A DNA stretch of 64,000 nucleotides from assembly GCA_001910725.1 (NCBI GenBank), contig MJGA01000004.1:1550001-1614000 (forward strand), written 5' to 3'. The notes beneath the pieces are model-generated. The model saw only the letters and a list, made by a program, of their open reading frames with translations, was not told the origin of the DNA and searched no databases. Shown piece by piece: positions 46,922 through 58,428 of the stretch (its first letter is position 1; each line of letters opens with the position of its first letter). The stretch comes from Phanerodontia chrysosporium. Taxonomy: Eukaryota; Basidiomycota; Agaricomycetes; Polyporales; Phanerochaetaceae. The translations under genes and the position numbers were made by a program.

Positions 46922-49631
46922 ATGAACGGCAGCGCGAGCAACGCCTTCCGCGCGTCCTCCAAGCTTGGCGACCTCTTTGCGAGCCTCCCCGTCAACGACC
47001 ACGCCCAGCAGTGGGCCGACATCGAGCTCACCGCCCAGTCTCTCGCCAACGACCTCCGCGTGCGCGACGGTGCGTTCTGCGCTCCGTGCCTCCAGATCCG
47101 GCTCTAATCTGCTTCTAGTGGACCAGCAATCCGCGCTCGGCAAGACACTCCTCCCCCAGACTCTGACCTCCCTCCTCAAGAGCGCGACCGATGGCGCTGC
47201 GCTCCCAAAGCCCACGCAGAAACCTGCCATCTATGAGCTCCTGCGCGTCGGGGCGAACCTGTGCATGGACCATGGTGCGTGGCAGACAAAGCGTCCCTAT
47301 CGCGAGCAGCCACGCTCATGACACCCAGACGAGAATAGGAGCTATCTACTAGAAGCCGGCTTTCCACAAACTGTGCTTGCTCTGCTGGAAGGCTACGCAG
47401 AATATGTCAAGCCAGAACAGACTGGCGTCGACCCCCTCCCCATGTCCATAGCAGACCTCAAGATTGTCAAGACAGGAATCGGAGCACTCCTCAATGCGAG
47501 CTTTGGATACGGTGAGCCTTGCTAGCGTCCCTGGTGTGGCAACCTCTGAGCGGTCGTCAGAACCTGTCAAGACAAGACTCGTCTCCCTTGAAGCAGCACT
47601 CACCATCCTCAAACTGTCGATCGCCTTGTACCCTCCCGGTGCGTGGCTGCGTGCGAAACCCGTCGCAGAAGAAGAAGGCCACGACGGCGAGGAGGTGCTC
47701 GAGGAGGCCTGGAACCTCCGGAGCGGCCTCTCCCAGTGGGCGTGGCGCGCCATAACCGAGCTGCGCGAGGAGGGAGGCGACGAACCCAGTGAGCCCGCTA
47801 CACCCCGTCCTGCGCCCGCCGCGGCCGCTGACCCCCCGGCCACAGAGGACCGCCCCGTGTTCTCGCCCGACGTGCTCCCGTTCCTCGTGCGGAGCCTGCA
47901 GGCGTTCGTGCCGCCGTACGACGCGGTGCCCGCGGCCTTTGCGCCCGCGCTCGCGCGCACGCTCGCCGCGACGGACTTCCTGAACCTCGAGGAGGCGTGC
48001 GCGCTGCTCGAGTCGCTGTGCATGGACGTCGAGGACGTGCGCCTCGCGCTCGCGCGCGGGCTCGGCGCGCCCGCGGAGCACGCCGGCGTGCGCGTCCTCG
48101 CGGAGATGCTGCGCTTCGTCGACGCGGGCGACTACCCGCCGCACTGGCGCGCGGACGCGGACGCGCTCGCCGCGCGCCGCAAGGGCTTCGACCGCTGCAA
48201 GGCCGCCGTCGTCAAGGCCGTCGTCGAGGTCGCCGGCGAGGAGAAGAACACGGACGTCCTGTGGGACAGCGCCGACCCCGAGCACCCCGGCGGCGCGTTC
48301 GTCGACCAGATGGTGCGCTGGATACGCGCGCACAAGGGCGCGGAGGAGAGCAAGAACAGGGACGACCTCCTCGTGTGCGCCACCCTCAGTCTCGGCAACA
48401 TCGTGCGCAAGGGTGCGTGCTCGTTCATATACGTGTGTGTGTGTGTGAACTTCCCTGCTGAGCGATTGCGTAGATGCACACTCCGTGGCCGTGGTAGATC
48501 CGCCGATTGCATTGGCACCTGACCTTGCCTCGCTGCTGGTTCCTGAAGCGAACATCCAGGTCAAGCACGGCGTGGTTGGGCTGCTCAAGAACCTTTCCCA
48601 GGTAAAGGAGAACCGGGCCATCCTTGGCAAGGCTCGCATCATCCAGAAGCTCGCGTCGAGCGGCCTGCTGAGCGACAAGGCTGACATGCTGGAGATGGTT
48701 CAAGTCTATGCCATCGGGATTGCCAAACACTTGTGCAATGGGGAAGGTACGTGATGACGTCCGCTGACGCGCTCAGAGCACTGAACATTCCATGTGCCAT
48801 GTATAGTGGACAACACGCTCGCGCTGCTCCTGCCGGAGCCAGAACAGCCCGAGGAAGAGACGCTGTACAGTCAGATCCTGGCCCTCGTCCGTCGCTCGGA
48901 CACGGTGGCGATCAAGAGCGAAGGCACGCGCGTGTTCGTCAACGCGATCAAGACGCTGTGGTCGGGGGACGCAGTCAAGGCGCTGAAGTCGCAGGACCCG
49001 GCCAATGTCGCGGACTACATGCAGCGGCGCAAGGAGGCGATGGACAGGCTGGTGTCGCCGCAGTGCGCGGCAGCACTCGCGCAGCTGATTGGGCGGAGCA
49101 AGAAGTACGCCATCCTTATCAACGAGGGCGTCGTGGCCCTGTCGCTGCTGAGCACACACGGCAACGGAGGTAAGCAGCCATGCCGGGTGCTTTCGAGCAC
49201 CTTCCGTGCGGCTTGGGAGTGCTGACCTCATGCGCGTTCTGCGCGGAATCCTTGTTTGGACAGGCCTCGTTGTGCTGGACGCGATCATGAACCCTCTCCC
49301 GGTCGAGACGCCGCGCGGTGGGGCGTTCGCGGTGCCCATGTCAGCGGGGCCGGCGGCGGACTCGCCTGCGGTCGGCACGCCGCGGCGCGCGCTGGACATG
49401 CTCGTGTCGTGCCTCCGGAACGCAGACGGGCGGATCCCCGCCGAGGTGCGGGCGAACATCTGCGCGCTGGTGGGGCACCTCGGGCGAGCGGGGGTCGTGC
49501 CTGAGAGCCGGAGCCAGGACGTGGGTGTGCTGCAGGAGGAGTTCCGGGAGCTGCTCGAGGCGGCAGGCAAGGACGGGAACCCGGTGGGAGCGGCGGCGAA
49601 GAGGGCGCTGGAGACGTGGGGGTCGTCGTGA
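46922..49631 (+). CDS. SmgGDS/RAP1GDS1-like armadillo-repeat protein
   Basis: Exons 46922-47069, 47119-47274, 47329-47511, 47561-48412, 48474-48746, 48807-49169, 49264-49631; 780 aa. SmgGDS proteins are ARM-repeat chaperones and exchange factors for small GTPases. The sequence is helical throughout with ARM-like units, for example ENRSYLLEAGFPQTVLALLEG, VSLEAALTILKLSIALYPPG, IQVKHGVVGLLKNLSQVKENR and YAILINEGVVALSLLS. The ENR and KHG motifs are typical of ARM repeats in this family. A (GT)n run lies in intron 4 (48433-48447). The GTPase partner is unknown. Assignment to RAP1GDS rather than another ARM protein is moderate. Confidence 0.75.
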
Positions 49632-50047
49632 TAACATGAAGCGTAAGAGGTCTTGGATTTTACCCGTGTAGGACTGTAATGATCTCGCCTGGCGACATAC
49701 CCAACCGCAATCAAATGGTGCTTTTCTCCTCAGCGCGGGGCGGATCACATGATGGCGGACGCCAGCACGGGGTCTGGACGCGTCGCTGGTGGGGCTGTCC
49801 AAATGAGGCAGGTGAGTGGGAAAGGACGGTGCATCAAAGGCACTCCATCGAATCCTCGTCGATGCTGCTCGCGCTTTCGGGAGCCCATCCAGCTGACGCA
49901 CAGATGAGCTCATTCCCGCTCCCAGCCCCAGCCAGCACACTATATTACCGCGTCCACCGTGCCCTCAGATCGCAGCACAACAGTCTTCCAGCACCCACTC
50001 CTTCCTCCTCTCTCCCCTTCGACGACCTCTCACGACCCCCTCACGCC
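49632..50047. other. Intergenic region and promoter of the opsin-related gene
   Basis: It contains a TATA-like CTATATTA (49940-49947) about 100 bp before the ATG and a pyrimidine-rich leader (about 49985-50047), a promoter type seen at strongly expressed fungal genes. Confidence 0.5.
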
Positions 50048-51089
50048 ATGGCAGGCTCGCTCGACCAGAACCCCCCAAACGCTGACCGCCACATCACCGC
50101 CGGCGGCAGCGACTGGCTCTGGGCTGTCTTTGCCCTTATGGCCCTCTCTGCCCTCGGCATGATCATGTATTCCTTCACCGTGAGTGCTCCCTGCTCCCGC
50201 GTTGCCCTGACCCGCATGCTGACAGCCCCCCGACAGCGCCCTCGCGGGACTCGCCTGTTCCACAACATCGCCTCCGTCATCCTCACCACCTCCACCATCG
50301 CCTACTTCGCCATGGCCTCCGACCTCGGCGCGACCCCCATCCGCGAAGAGTTCTCGCGCGGCGTCCCGGGCTCGAATCGTCAGATCTGGGTACGTATCCC
50401 CTGTCCTCATGCTCCACCATCAGCATGCTGACGGGCTGCGCTCCAGTATGTCCGCTACATCCAGTGGTTCATCAACTTCCCGCTGCTCCTCATCCTCGTC
50501 CTCTACACCTCGGGCCTCTCCCTCTCTGACATCCTCACCACCGCCTTCTTCGCCTGGGTCGTCGTCGTCTGTGGCCTCGTCGGTGCCCTCGTCGCGAGCA
50601 CCTACAAGTGGGGCTTCTTTGTCCTCGGTGTCTGCGCCCTGTTCTACATCTGGTACGGTTCTGCCTCTGGATGCGCTACACGACCCCCGATGCTAACCAG
50701 CGACCCCACAGGGCGGTCCTCCTCGGCACGGCCCGCGCTCGCACTTCGTCGCCGGCCCCGGCGTGCGCTCGGGCTACATCCGTGGCGCAGGCATCATTGC
50801 GTTCATCACGATGCTCTACCCGATCGCGTGGGGCTGCTCCGAGGGCGGGAACGTGATCTCCCCGACGGGCGAGATGATTTGGTACGGCATCCTCGACCTC
50901 ATCCTCGGCCCCCTCTTCCTCTACTACTTCGTCTGGGGCCTTCGCAACGTCGACTACGGCCTCTTCGGCTTCCACTCGGGCAAGTACACCGATGGCCCGT
51001 ACGGCACTGCCGGTGGCGCCCCTGGTGTCGCTGCGCCCGGTGCTGCTGGCCCCGCGGCTGCTGGCCCGAACATGGCGAACCGTGTTTAA
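50048..51089 (+). CDS. Opsin-related seven-helix membrane protein (HSP30/YRO2/MRH1 type), with a frame break
   Basis: Exons 50048-50179, 50237-50389, 50447-50652, 50712-51089; about 289 aa. Seven hydrophobic helices match the microbial-rhodopsin fold: WLWAVFALMALSALGMIMY, FHNIASVILTTSTIAYFAM, YVRYIQWFINFPLLLILVL and so on to MLYPIAWGCSEGGNVISPTG and YGILDLILGPLFLYYF. The residue aligned with the retinal-binding Lys of helix G is Gly (DLILG), and the helix-C proton carriers are absent, so it should not bind retinal. Such opsin-related proteins are membrane stress proteins in yeasts. Exon 4 changes frame at about 50737 (LLGTAR to SHFVAGPG); no AG lies between, so this cannot be an intron and suggests a missing base. 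Confidence 0.85.
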
Positions 51090-51535
51090 ACTGCGAGTCC
51101 CGCTTTGCACGTATACACGCATGATTCATGACCTGCTTTGATGATTCTTCATGATACCTTACTAGATCGTAATATCTTGCTCTTGCTCCACTCCCCAATC
51201 CCTTAGCTACGCAGCACTTTGTACGACTTGTATTTTATAACACCAGCCACTGCTATACTTGATATTGCTCTGTGAAAGTATGGGTATGCACGACACACCC
51301 GTGATCAAAAAGGTAGTGATGATGCTATTGCATGATCGCTACGGACAGTTTCCAAAACAATGGTCATCAACGTCGTGAGCTAGCGGAATATGCTACAAGG
51401 AAAGCATTACGACCAGAATTCGTAGACATGAGTGGGGACGGAACCAAGTGACGAAGAGGAAGGACGATGCGGGACTAGTGATGAATGAGCAGAGGAGACT
51501 ATGCGAAGAGTAATGTTCAATCGATGAAACATCTA
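51090..51535. other. Convergent 3' region (opsin-related / F-box)
   Basis: AT-richer sequence with both 3' ends. I see no gene. Confidence 0.5.
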
Positions 51536-53327
51536 CTACGTGTACCATATGCTTGAGTGGGAGTCGTTCAGAATAGAATAAAAAAGACGGGGTGCGGAGA
51601 AGCGGATTAAAAAGCAGGGACAAACGAATAGACGAGGTGTTACAGCTCCGCTAGGGAGCGAATCATGCTGTGGGATGGGCAGCGGCCGGAGGCAGTCGAC
51701 GAAGCGCGACGTGAGGGGCGCGCCGTACGTGCACAGCGCGAGCTCGCCGAGCGCGTTGCCGAGCACAATGATGCCGACGCCGTCGTCAAAGTCCATGACG
51801 GGCATCGCGTGCAGGCCCGGCAGGCGCGCGTGCTTGCAGTCGACGAGCACCTCGAGGCGGCTCTCGGGCACGGGCGCAGGCACGGGCGCGGGCTCCGCGT
51901 CCTTGTCCTCCCGCGGCGCGGCGGTCGCCTCCTGCGCGGTCCCTGCGCACGGCACAGCGCCGGCCGCAGGGGCGACGACGCGTGCGACGAAGAGGCGGGC
52001 CTCGCGGTCGAAGAACGACGCGGGCGTCTTGGCCCACGCGACGTGCGCCGCGGAGCCGCCGACGCGCGGGAGCTGCGGCGCGCCGGCGAGGACCGCGCTC
52101 TGTTTGAGCGCCTCCTGCGCGACGGCGCGCGAGACGAACGCGCCGGACGCGTCGCGCTGCACGCTGTACACGTGCAGGCCGCCGTGGCTCGTGATGAGCA
52201 GCTGCAGGCCCGCGCCGGGCGCAGACGCAGACGCGGAGGCGGGTGCGAAGGCGACGCTGCCGAGCGCGTGGTCAAAGTGCAGGTCCTGCAGCAGCGTGGC
52301 TTCTCCGGACGCGAGCGCGTAGATGGAGAGGACGTTTGAGCGCGCGACGACGCACAGCTCGTCGCGGAGCGCCATCGCGGCGACGCGGCCCTGGAAAAAA
52401 AGAGGCAAAACGCCGTCAGTTAGGCGCGTGTCGGTGGCGCGGCGTGGGCACTTACGTCTGCGACGGGCGACGGCGGAAGCGTGCACAGCTTGCCGGTCGT
52501 CCAGTCGAGCACGCACGGCAGGTTCGCGTCGCCGCGGACGCCGCACCCAATCAGCGCGCCGCGGAGGCACCGGATGTGTGAAACGCCGTCAAAGCGGGCG
52601 AGCTCAATAAAGCCAAGCTCGGTCCCGCGTCTCCTCAGCGACATGACGGAGATCATCCGCTGCCTGAGAAAGTTGGCAGGCGTGAGCAATCCGCGCTTCG
52701 GGAAGCGAGAACACAGGCGCTGGACTCACGGGCTTTGGAAGCACAGGCTCAGGACAACCTGGTCCTCCTGGACGTCCAGCTCACCGCTGGAGACGACCCC
52801 GGGCAATCTTGCGGTCGCAATCGGCACGGGCTTGCCGCTGCCGTTCTGAATTTCCAACACCGAGTACAGCGCAATCGTGCTCTCTCCAGACTTGTTGTGC
52901 GCGACGAGGACGTACTGGCCGTGGACAAGGCGGAGCCAGGTTACCGATCGGCCTTGGTCAAATCGCGTAACAACCGGTGATCGTGATGGCGAAGCGGAGT
53001 GAAGAGCGTGGCGCGTCAAAGTCTCGAGCTGTGACGAACTGAGCTCGGAGGCCGCTCTTCGGTAGTGCGGGAGCGGGATAGACCGTCCGGCAACGTCGCG
53101 CCGAAGGAGATGGTTCCAGAGGTAACGTTCTCTGCTGACGAGGGAGAGGTATTTACAGGTCTGTCGCGCCGGTCAGTGCCTCGAGCGATAACCAGAGCAA
53201 AACGGAGACGCACCTTGCGGAGGTTGATGAGTTCCACAGGGCTCAGCAGAGAGAGGATCTCGAGGAGGAGGTCGTCACCCAAGCGCAGTAGGGGAGCCAT
53301 GGTGTTGTCGTTGATTGCAGGGTTCAT
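51536..53327 (-). CDS. F-box protein with predicted beta-propeller-like C-terminal part
   Basis: Exons 53327-53214, 53160-52730, 52663-52456, 52390-51536; about 535 aa. The F-box is at residues 11-60 (LLRLGDDLLLEILSLLSPVELINLRK, TCKYLSLVSRERYLW). The rest has repeating strand patterns (SVTWLRLVHGQYVLVAHNK, AAMALRDELCVVARSNVLSIYAL, GLQLLITSHGGLHVYSV) suggesting a propeller that recognises substrates for an SCF ubiquitin ligase. No exact WD signature is visible. A Met at 53300 is an alternative start. The last stretch after DSLPSGAV looks non-conserved and could hide an unrecognised intron. Confidence 0.75.
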
Positions 53328-53715
53328 GAGGGTCGTAAAGGCGAGAGGACAGTCCGAGCTGGCTGCGGCCCATGCTTTGCGCACGTCCGCACTTATATAC
53401 CGAGCAGTGCCCGATCGCCGCTTAACAATAAACACGACACGCCTTTTTGTTTGGGTGCGGATGTGCCATGATCCGCACCCGGGCGAAGTCCGCGCGACTC
53501 CCCCTACCCTGAAGCGGTAACTTGACTCGAACAATAGCCTGTGCAAAGTCCCCGACAGGCGGGCGGCTCGGGGGGACCAGCGTGCCCACTTGGCGAGCGG
53601 GATTCGTGAGATGGAGAACTTTGATTCCTAGCAGTACAATAGACGTACATATGAAAAACGGCAGCTGGCCTACAACTACAAGTATGCGCCGTACGTAACG
53701 GCATCCGGCTCCAAA
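53328..53715. other. Short intergenic region (F-box promoter / RMD5 3' end)
   Basis: A tandem spacer of about 390 bp. I see no gene. Confidence 0.5.
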
Positions 53716-55169
53716 TCAAAAGTATACGCGCAGCGCAGTCGATAGGGTTGATTCCTCGGGGCAGTAGGGGCATTTCACCCGCCTGGCGTCGGGTCAGTTA
53801 TCGTGTGAAAGGCGTGTCAGGGAGCATAAAACCACGCACCCGCCAGGCTTGCTGAGCTTCTGGAGGCTGTCCTTCGTGATGACGTGCCCGCAATTCAGCT
53901 TCATAGGGGGGTTCTGCTCTGTCGACTGCTCCTTCGATACAGGGCACGCAAATACCGAATGATAGCGATTCTCGACTGGCAGTGGTATCTCGATCTGTGT
54001 GAGCATGTGGAAACACATTAGGACAATAGCAATGGTGATTTTTATTGTTCGCACGAACCGGGAGCTCATCTGCCTGGCTCCATTCGCTCTTGCGCTCTCT
54101 CATAACTTTGCGACCCTTCTCAATGCGAGCCAGGGCACCGCCGCCACCGATATCTCCCACGACCCTGAGCGGGACTTGTCGGCCCATGCCGAGATTGGCG
54201 CAGTACTCCTTCGCAAACATCGGCTCTAGGTCTAGATGAAGGGTAGGAGACGCGAGATCCGCATACGGCGAGGACCGCAGCCGTGCGATGGGCAGGTAGA
54301 TAATGCAGTTCATGAGCCTGTTGATCTCGGCATCATGTCGTGTGTAGAAGGGAGAGAAGTTTGCACGCGCATATGCCAAGGCCGTCGGCACGTTTGGAGG
54401 GTGCGTCGCGAGCAGCAGGCGTATGTACTGCGAACGATGTAAGTAGAACTCCAACGGTGATGCGCGTGCCTCCAGGAATGTCCTGTTGCGTGCAGTCCAT
54501 CTCATGGCCTGTCAGTTTTGCTGGCGGGCTCCGGTCACTGCGGGAACTTACTCGAGCGCAGGCGCAATGTTGCCCGCCTTGAGAGCTGTTATGATCTGGT
54601 GCAAATCGAGGAAGTGTGTGCGCAGTTCGGGGTATATGTCCACTCCACATTCCTGCGGGCCGTCAACCGTCCGCATGGATCTCACACGGCGTAGCGTACA
54701 CACCTCAATAAAGGTCTCTGCCGTATCGAACTGGCCGGTACGCAGGAAGTGCGCGGCGATCGTACGTTCCAGAGCAGCGACAGCCTCCGGCGAGGAGAAC
54801 AAGGGTTGATAAGAGGGAAGCGGGGCGGTGAACCTCTGCGGGCGGACATGAACAGGTCAATGACCACAGCCCGCCTCAAGCATGGGGGAAATGACATGCC
54901 TTATCCAACGCTTTGCCAAAGCGCGCCAGGGAGCTGTAAACCTCTTTCTGTCGCTCATCGATGTCCTTCTTCGTGGATTCAACCTTCTTGGACAGAGAGC
55001 CGAAGGTATCTGGTGTTGCGGTGCCTGACTGTATGCTATCCTTCGTCTCTCTCAAGACCTGGAGGAGCGAGTCGAGCGAGTCGTCGATGGACGGGGTCTT
55101 GCCCTTTGAAGACCCTGAACTCGAGGCCAGCTTCTCGAGCTTGGCCAATTCCTTGAGGGCGGCGTCCAT
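53716..55169 (-). CDS. RMD5: GID/CTLH ubiquitin ligase RING subunit RMD5
   Basis: Exons 55169-54900, 54835-54704, 54652-54552, 54500-54059, 53994-53840, 53782-53716; 388 aa. RMD5 is a catalytic RING subunit of the GID/CTLH complex, which degrades gluconeogenic enzymes in yeast. Features: a coiled-coil N-terminus, a LisH/CTLH-like helical middle ([41 protein letters not shown]), and a degenerate RING at the end ([38 protein letters not shown]). The intron after the first exon (54836-54899) begins with GC (AAG|GCATGT); no GT donor in phase was found. The gene is head-to-head with NSA1 across 220 bp. Confidence 0.92.
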
Positions 55170-55389
55170 TGTCGTGCAGCACACAGTCAAGCTCTGTTAC
55201 GAAACGATGTCTAGGAGGGGACCTAGAGCGGCGAGAGGAGGCCGCTGTAGGTGGTGACGAGCGTTGAGAGTGCAAGGCGTGGTCCCTGTGAAGTCTGGGG
55301 AAGTTGCCGGTGGCGGATCATCATTTCGGTGCAGAGCGCCTAGTAGGCCGTCTTGCTCTCCTCTGGCTTTGGCGGACAACACCCTCAAA

Positions 55390-56850
55390 ATGCCTCTGTT
55401 CTACACTGGCGACGAGCTCGGCTCCGTAAAATCCGTGAACTACATCCGATATCCGGAAAGCAAGCAGTGGAAGCCGGAGACCAAGATTCTCGTCGGCGAT
55501 GCGTCTGCTGGTCGAGTAAAGGGCATCCAAAAATTGGCTTTGCATGCGGACGAGGACAGTGCTCAGGTATGTCTTAGCCAGCTCTATGCACAATCGAAGC
55601 ATTGAAGGGAAGTCAAGTAAAGCTCGCTGCATTTAGGGCCGACGGTTCTTCTTCTGTCCTCAAACTCGACGCAACCAGCTCGAGTGCTGCAGAGGCATCT
55701 CAGTGGAAAGAAAATAGACTCAGAGATGGACAAAGATTCGTGGGAGCAGCCTTTACGAAGACGTGAGACTACATGGATCCTTGTTATCGTTTTTGCTCAC
55801 TCTACACCTTGCAGAGGCGTATATTCCTGCACTTCGAATGGTGCCCTTCGTCTCACCAAGTTCTCTGAGAATTACGCCGTTCCCTCGCATGAGCTGGGTG
55901 TGCTGCCCATGCGCCTAGCAGAGTGGCGACTGTCATCCAGCGAAGATGTCTTCGCATATGCGGGCGATGAAGTCGAGCTGTCGGTCTGGAACACAGAGCA
56001 GGCGTTCTCGAAGGAGAAGCCTGCGACGACCGAGAGCGAGTCGCAGTCCAAGAAGAGAAAACGCACAGACCAACTATTGCCTGGTGAGATCTGGCGAGCG
56101 AAGAACGTGAGTTAATACGCAACAAGTCCAAGGGCTTCATTGACAGAGACACAGGTACCAAACGACGAGCTCAACCTCCGCGTGCCCGTCCGCAACACCT
56201 GTCTCACGTACCTTCAGTCATCCTCCAACCCGTCGCAACAACACATCCTCGTAGGTACCCAGCTGGGAGATGTCCGCAGATATGATACTCGTGCTGCGCG
56301 GCGACCTGTGTCCAACTTCAAGGGAGTCGCCAAAGTCGGCGGCATCGGTGTCGTTGAGAATGGCACCTACGAGCAGTGCGTATTCCGCTTGACACCCCAC
56401 ATTTACCTACTCACGCGTTACTACAGCCAAGTGTTTGTCTCTGACCACGGATGCAATCTCTTCGCGCTCGACCTGCGCAACGGCAAGGTCTCATACGGCT
56501 ACAAAGGCCTTTCTGGCGCAGTCACCTCGCTTGCGCCGTCTCCTTCGCTACTTGCTTCTGCGGCAGAGGACCGCTTCCTTCGGCTACACAGCACGTTCCC
56601 GCCACCCGCGAAAGCCGGCGACCAGCAGGAGCAAAAGGGCGACGTCCTCGACAAGCTGTACATGAAAGTCAAGCCGACGGTCGTCTTGTGGGACGGCAAG
56701 GCGAGCGCGACGCAAACTGCAGTTACTGATGGAGAGAAGCGTGCGGAGGGGGATGCTAGTGACGAGGACGATGAGGACGTTTGGGATAAGATGCAAGATG
56801 TCGACAGCGAAGATGAGAGTGCGAGTAGGAAAAAGAGCAAGTCAAAGTAA
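55390..56850 (+). CDS. NSA1: Ribosome biogenesis WD-repeat protein NSA1 (WDR74 homologue)
   Basis: Exons 55390-55566, 55623-55762, 55815-56106, 56155-56375, 56427-56850; 417 aa. NSA1 is part of early pre-60S particles with Rpf1, Mak16 and Rrp1. The N-terminus FYTGDELGSVKSVNY is typical. WD-type blades include QHILVGTQLGDVRRYDTRAARRPV, GGIGVVENGTYEHQVFVSDHG and LFALDLRNGKVSYGYKGLSG. The C-terminus is acidic and basic (DEDDEDVWDKM, ASRKKSKSK), a likely nuclear signal. The exon-2 acceptor (AAG at 55620-55622) is chosen because only it keeps the frame; a nearer TAG would shift it. Confidence 0.9.
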
Positions 56851-56984
56851 TGTCATGCTCAGAGCCTTTCTGTATCGTTGGGTATATCAGATAGATTTAT
56901 TGTATGCTACATATGCCTGTCGTTCACTGATGGCGGTATCACATAACTTAGGCCGGACTTCTTGCGAGTGTGAACACTTCGAAA

Positions 56985-58428
56985 TTACTGGTTTCCAATG
57001 ACACTCTTCCAAGTATGCGCCTTCTCAAAGCCGTTCTTGCCCATTTGGTCTGCAGAAAGGTCTGTCAGCGTCCTACCCGAACTCCATAGGACTCAGGGAT
57101 GCTCACAGTCGATCAATGTCTTTTGAATCTCTTCCCGATTTGTCATCACGAACGGGCCGTACTGAACGACAGGCTGATCTAGCGGCTCGCCGGAGATCTG
57201 CTCCAGGGTCAGTATCTCCACCTCAAGGACCGTTGGGCGGTACGCACCAGGACAAACTCTGTACCGTCCTCAGCGGCGGTGAGCTTGACGCCAGTCTCGT
57301 TCGCGTCGGAAGAGAGGACGAGCGTGTGATACGGCTCATGCGCCTTCTCGTCGTCCCCAACGACAACGCTTCCCTTCAGGGCTAAGAAGGACAGATCAGC
57401 ATTCGCATCTTGAACGGCGTGCCACGACGGCACTTACTGTATATGAACGTTGTCCAACCCGCAGCTGCGCCTTCCGGTCAGCTTTCGGAGGTCGTACAAG
57501 GGGTAATAGACCACGTACGCAGATCCTGGAAGATACTCGAGCCCTTCTTGTCGAAGATCACATGAAAGTACCAGCACCCGCCGAGGGGGCGCACGGGCGA
57601 CTCGACGCCGTGGCTCTTGCCACTGATGACCTTGACCTTCGTAGGGCCGTCAGGGCCTTCGGGGTAGGCAGTCGGGATTTGGTCGGGATCGAGCTCCTGG
57701 TACGTCGGGTCCGTCATCTTGTGCTGAGCGGGCAGGTCGACCCAGAGTTGGAGTCCCAGAGGGTCAGGCTTCCCTGGGCCATGGACAGGCATTTCTGCAT
57801 GAATGACTTCGGCGGTGTCAGATACTATTAGCTCAGCAATTGGTCTTTAGTAGCTCACTTCCTTTGCCCTGTGATATCGTCAGAACGATCCATCGCACTG
57901 CAAGCTAGATACTCACCGCAGTCATCCATTGTACGCCTCCAGCAACGATGGTCCCCTTGTGCCCTGCCGAGTCTTCGTGTTGGAATGAGCCTTGGAGCAT
58001 GTAGGTCACGGTAGCTTGGCCGCGATGCGGGTGGTCTGGAAAGCCCTGAACACACGTCAATCCGAGCGGCCTCCGTGCAGAGCGAGCCTACTCACTGCTC
58101 CCTGTCCGACATGGAAGTGATCCAGCATGAGGAACGGTGTGAGATTGCGCAGCTTCATGCTGCCAATCGACCTCCGGACTTTGGCACCTGCGCCCTACCC
58201 ATAGGGTCAGACTCCGTCTGAGATACGTACCGAGGCAGGACACACCTCCGCAGTTTCCACAGCGAATACCTTCTGTGCGACACGGCGCGACACGGCCTGA
58301 AGAGACATCTCGTCGAATGTGTTGTTCACTGCGCTAGAGTGATCAAGAGTAGAGAGGGGAGAGAGGAAGTAAACCAGATATGCAAGTACTGCAGCCCCGA
58401 TCGCGCTCTGGAGGGCGGTTTTATACAT
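56985..58428 (-). CDS. Pirin-family cupin with an N-terminal membrane anchor
   Basis: Exons 58428-58231, 58194-58096, 58045-57917, 57868-57859, 57806-57519, 57464-57438, 57381-57248, 57197-57107, 57049-56985; 346 aa. Pirins are bicupin iron proteins with nuclear-cofactor or quercetinase activity. The metal site is visible in FPDHPHRGQATVTYMLQGSFQHEDS. Later motifs are QWMTAGKGIIHAEMP, LGLQLWVDLP, ISGKSHGVESPVRPLGGCWYF and QPVVQYGPFVMTNREEIQ. The GKG segment comes from a 10-nt exon; without it the HAEMP motif goes out of frame. Exon 6 is 27 nt. The first 25 residues form a hydrophobic helix (IGAAVLAYLVYFL), unusual for pirins, suggesting membrane anchoring or secretion. A TATA element lies about 50 bp upstream. 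Confidence 0.9.

Noticed and set aside
48433..48447. (GT)n repeat in the RAP1GDS-like gene as a regulatory element
   Set aside because: It is a short intronic microsatellite without further structure.
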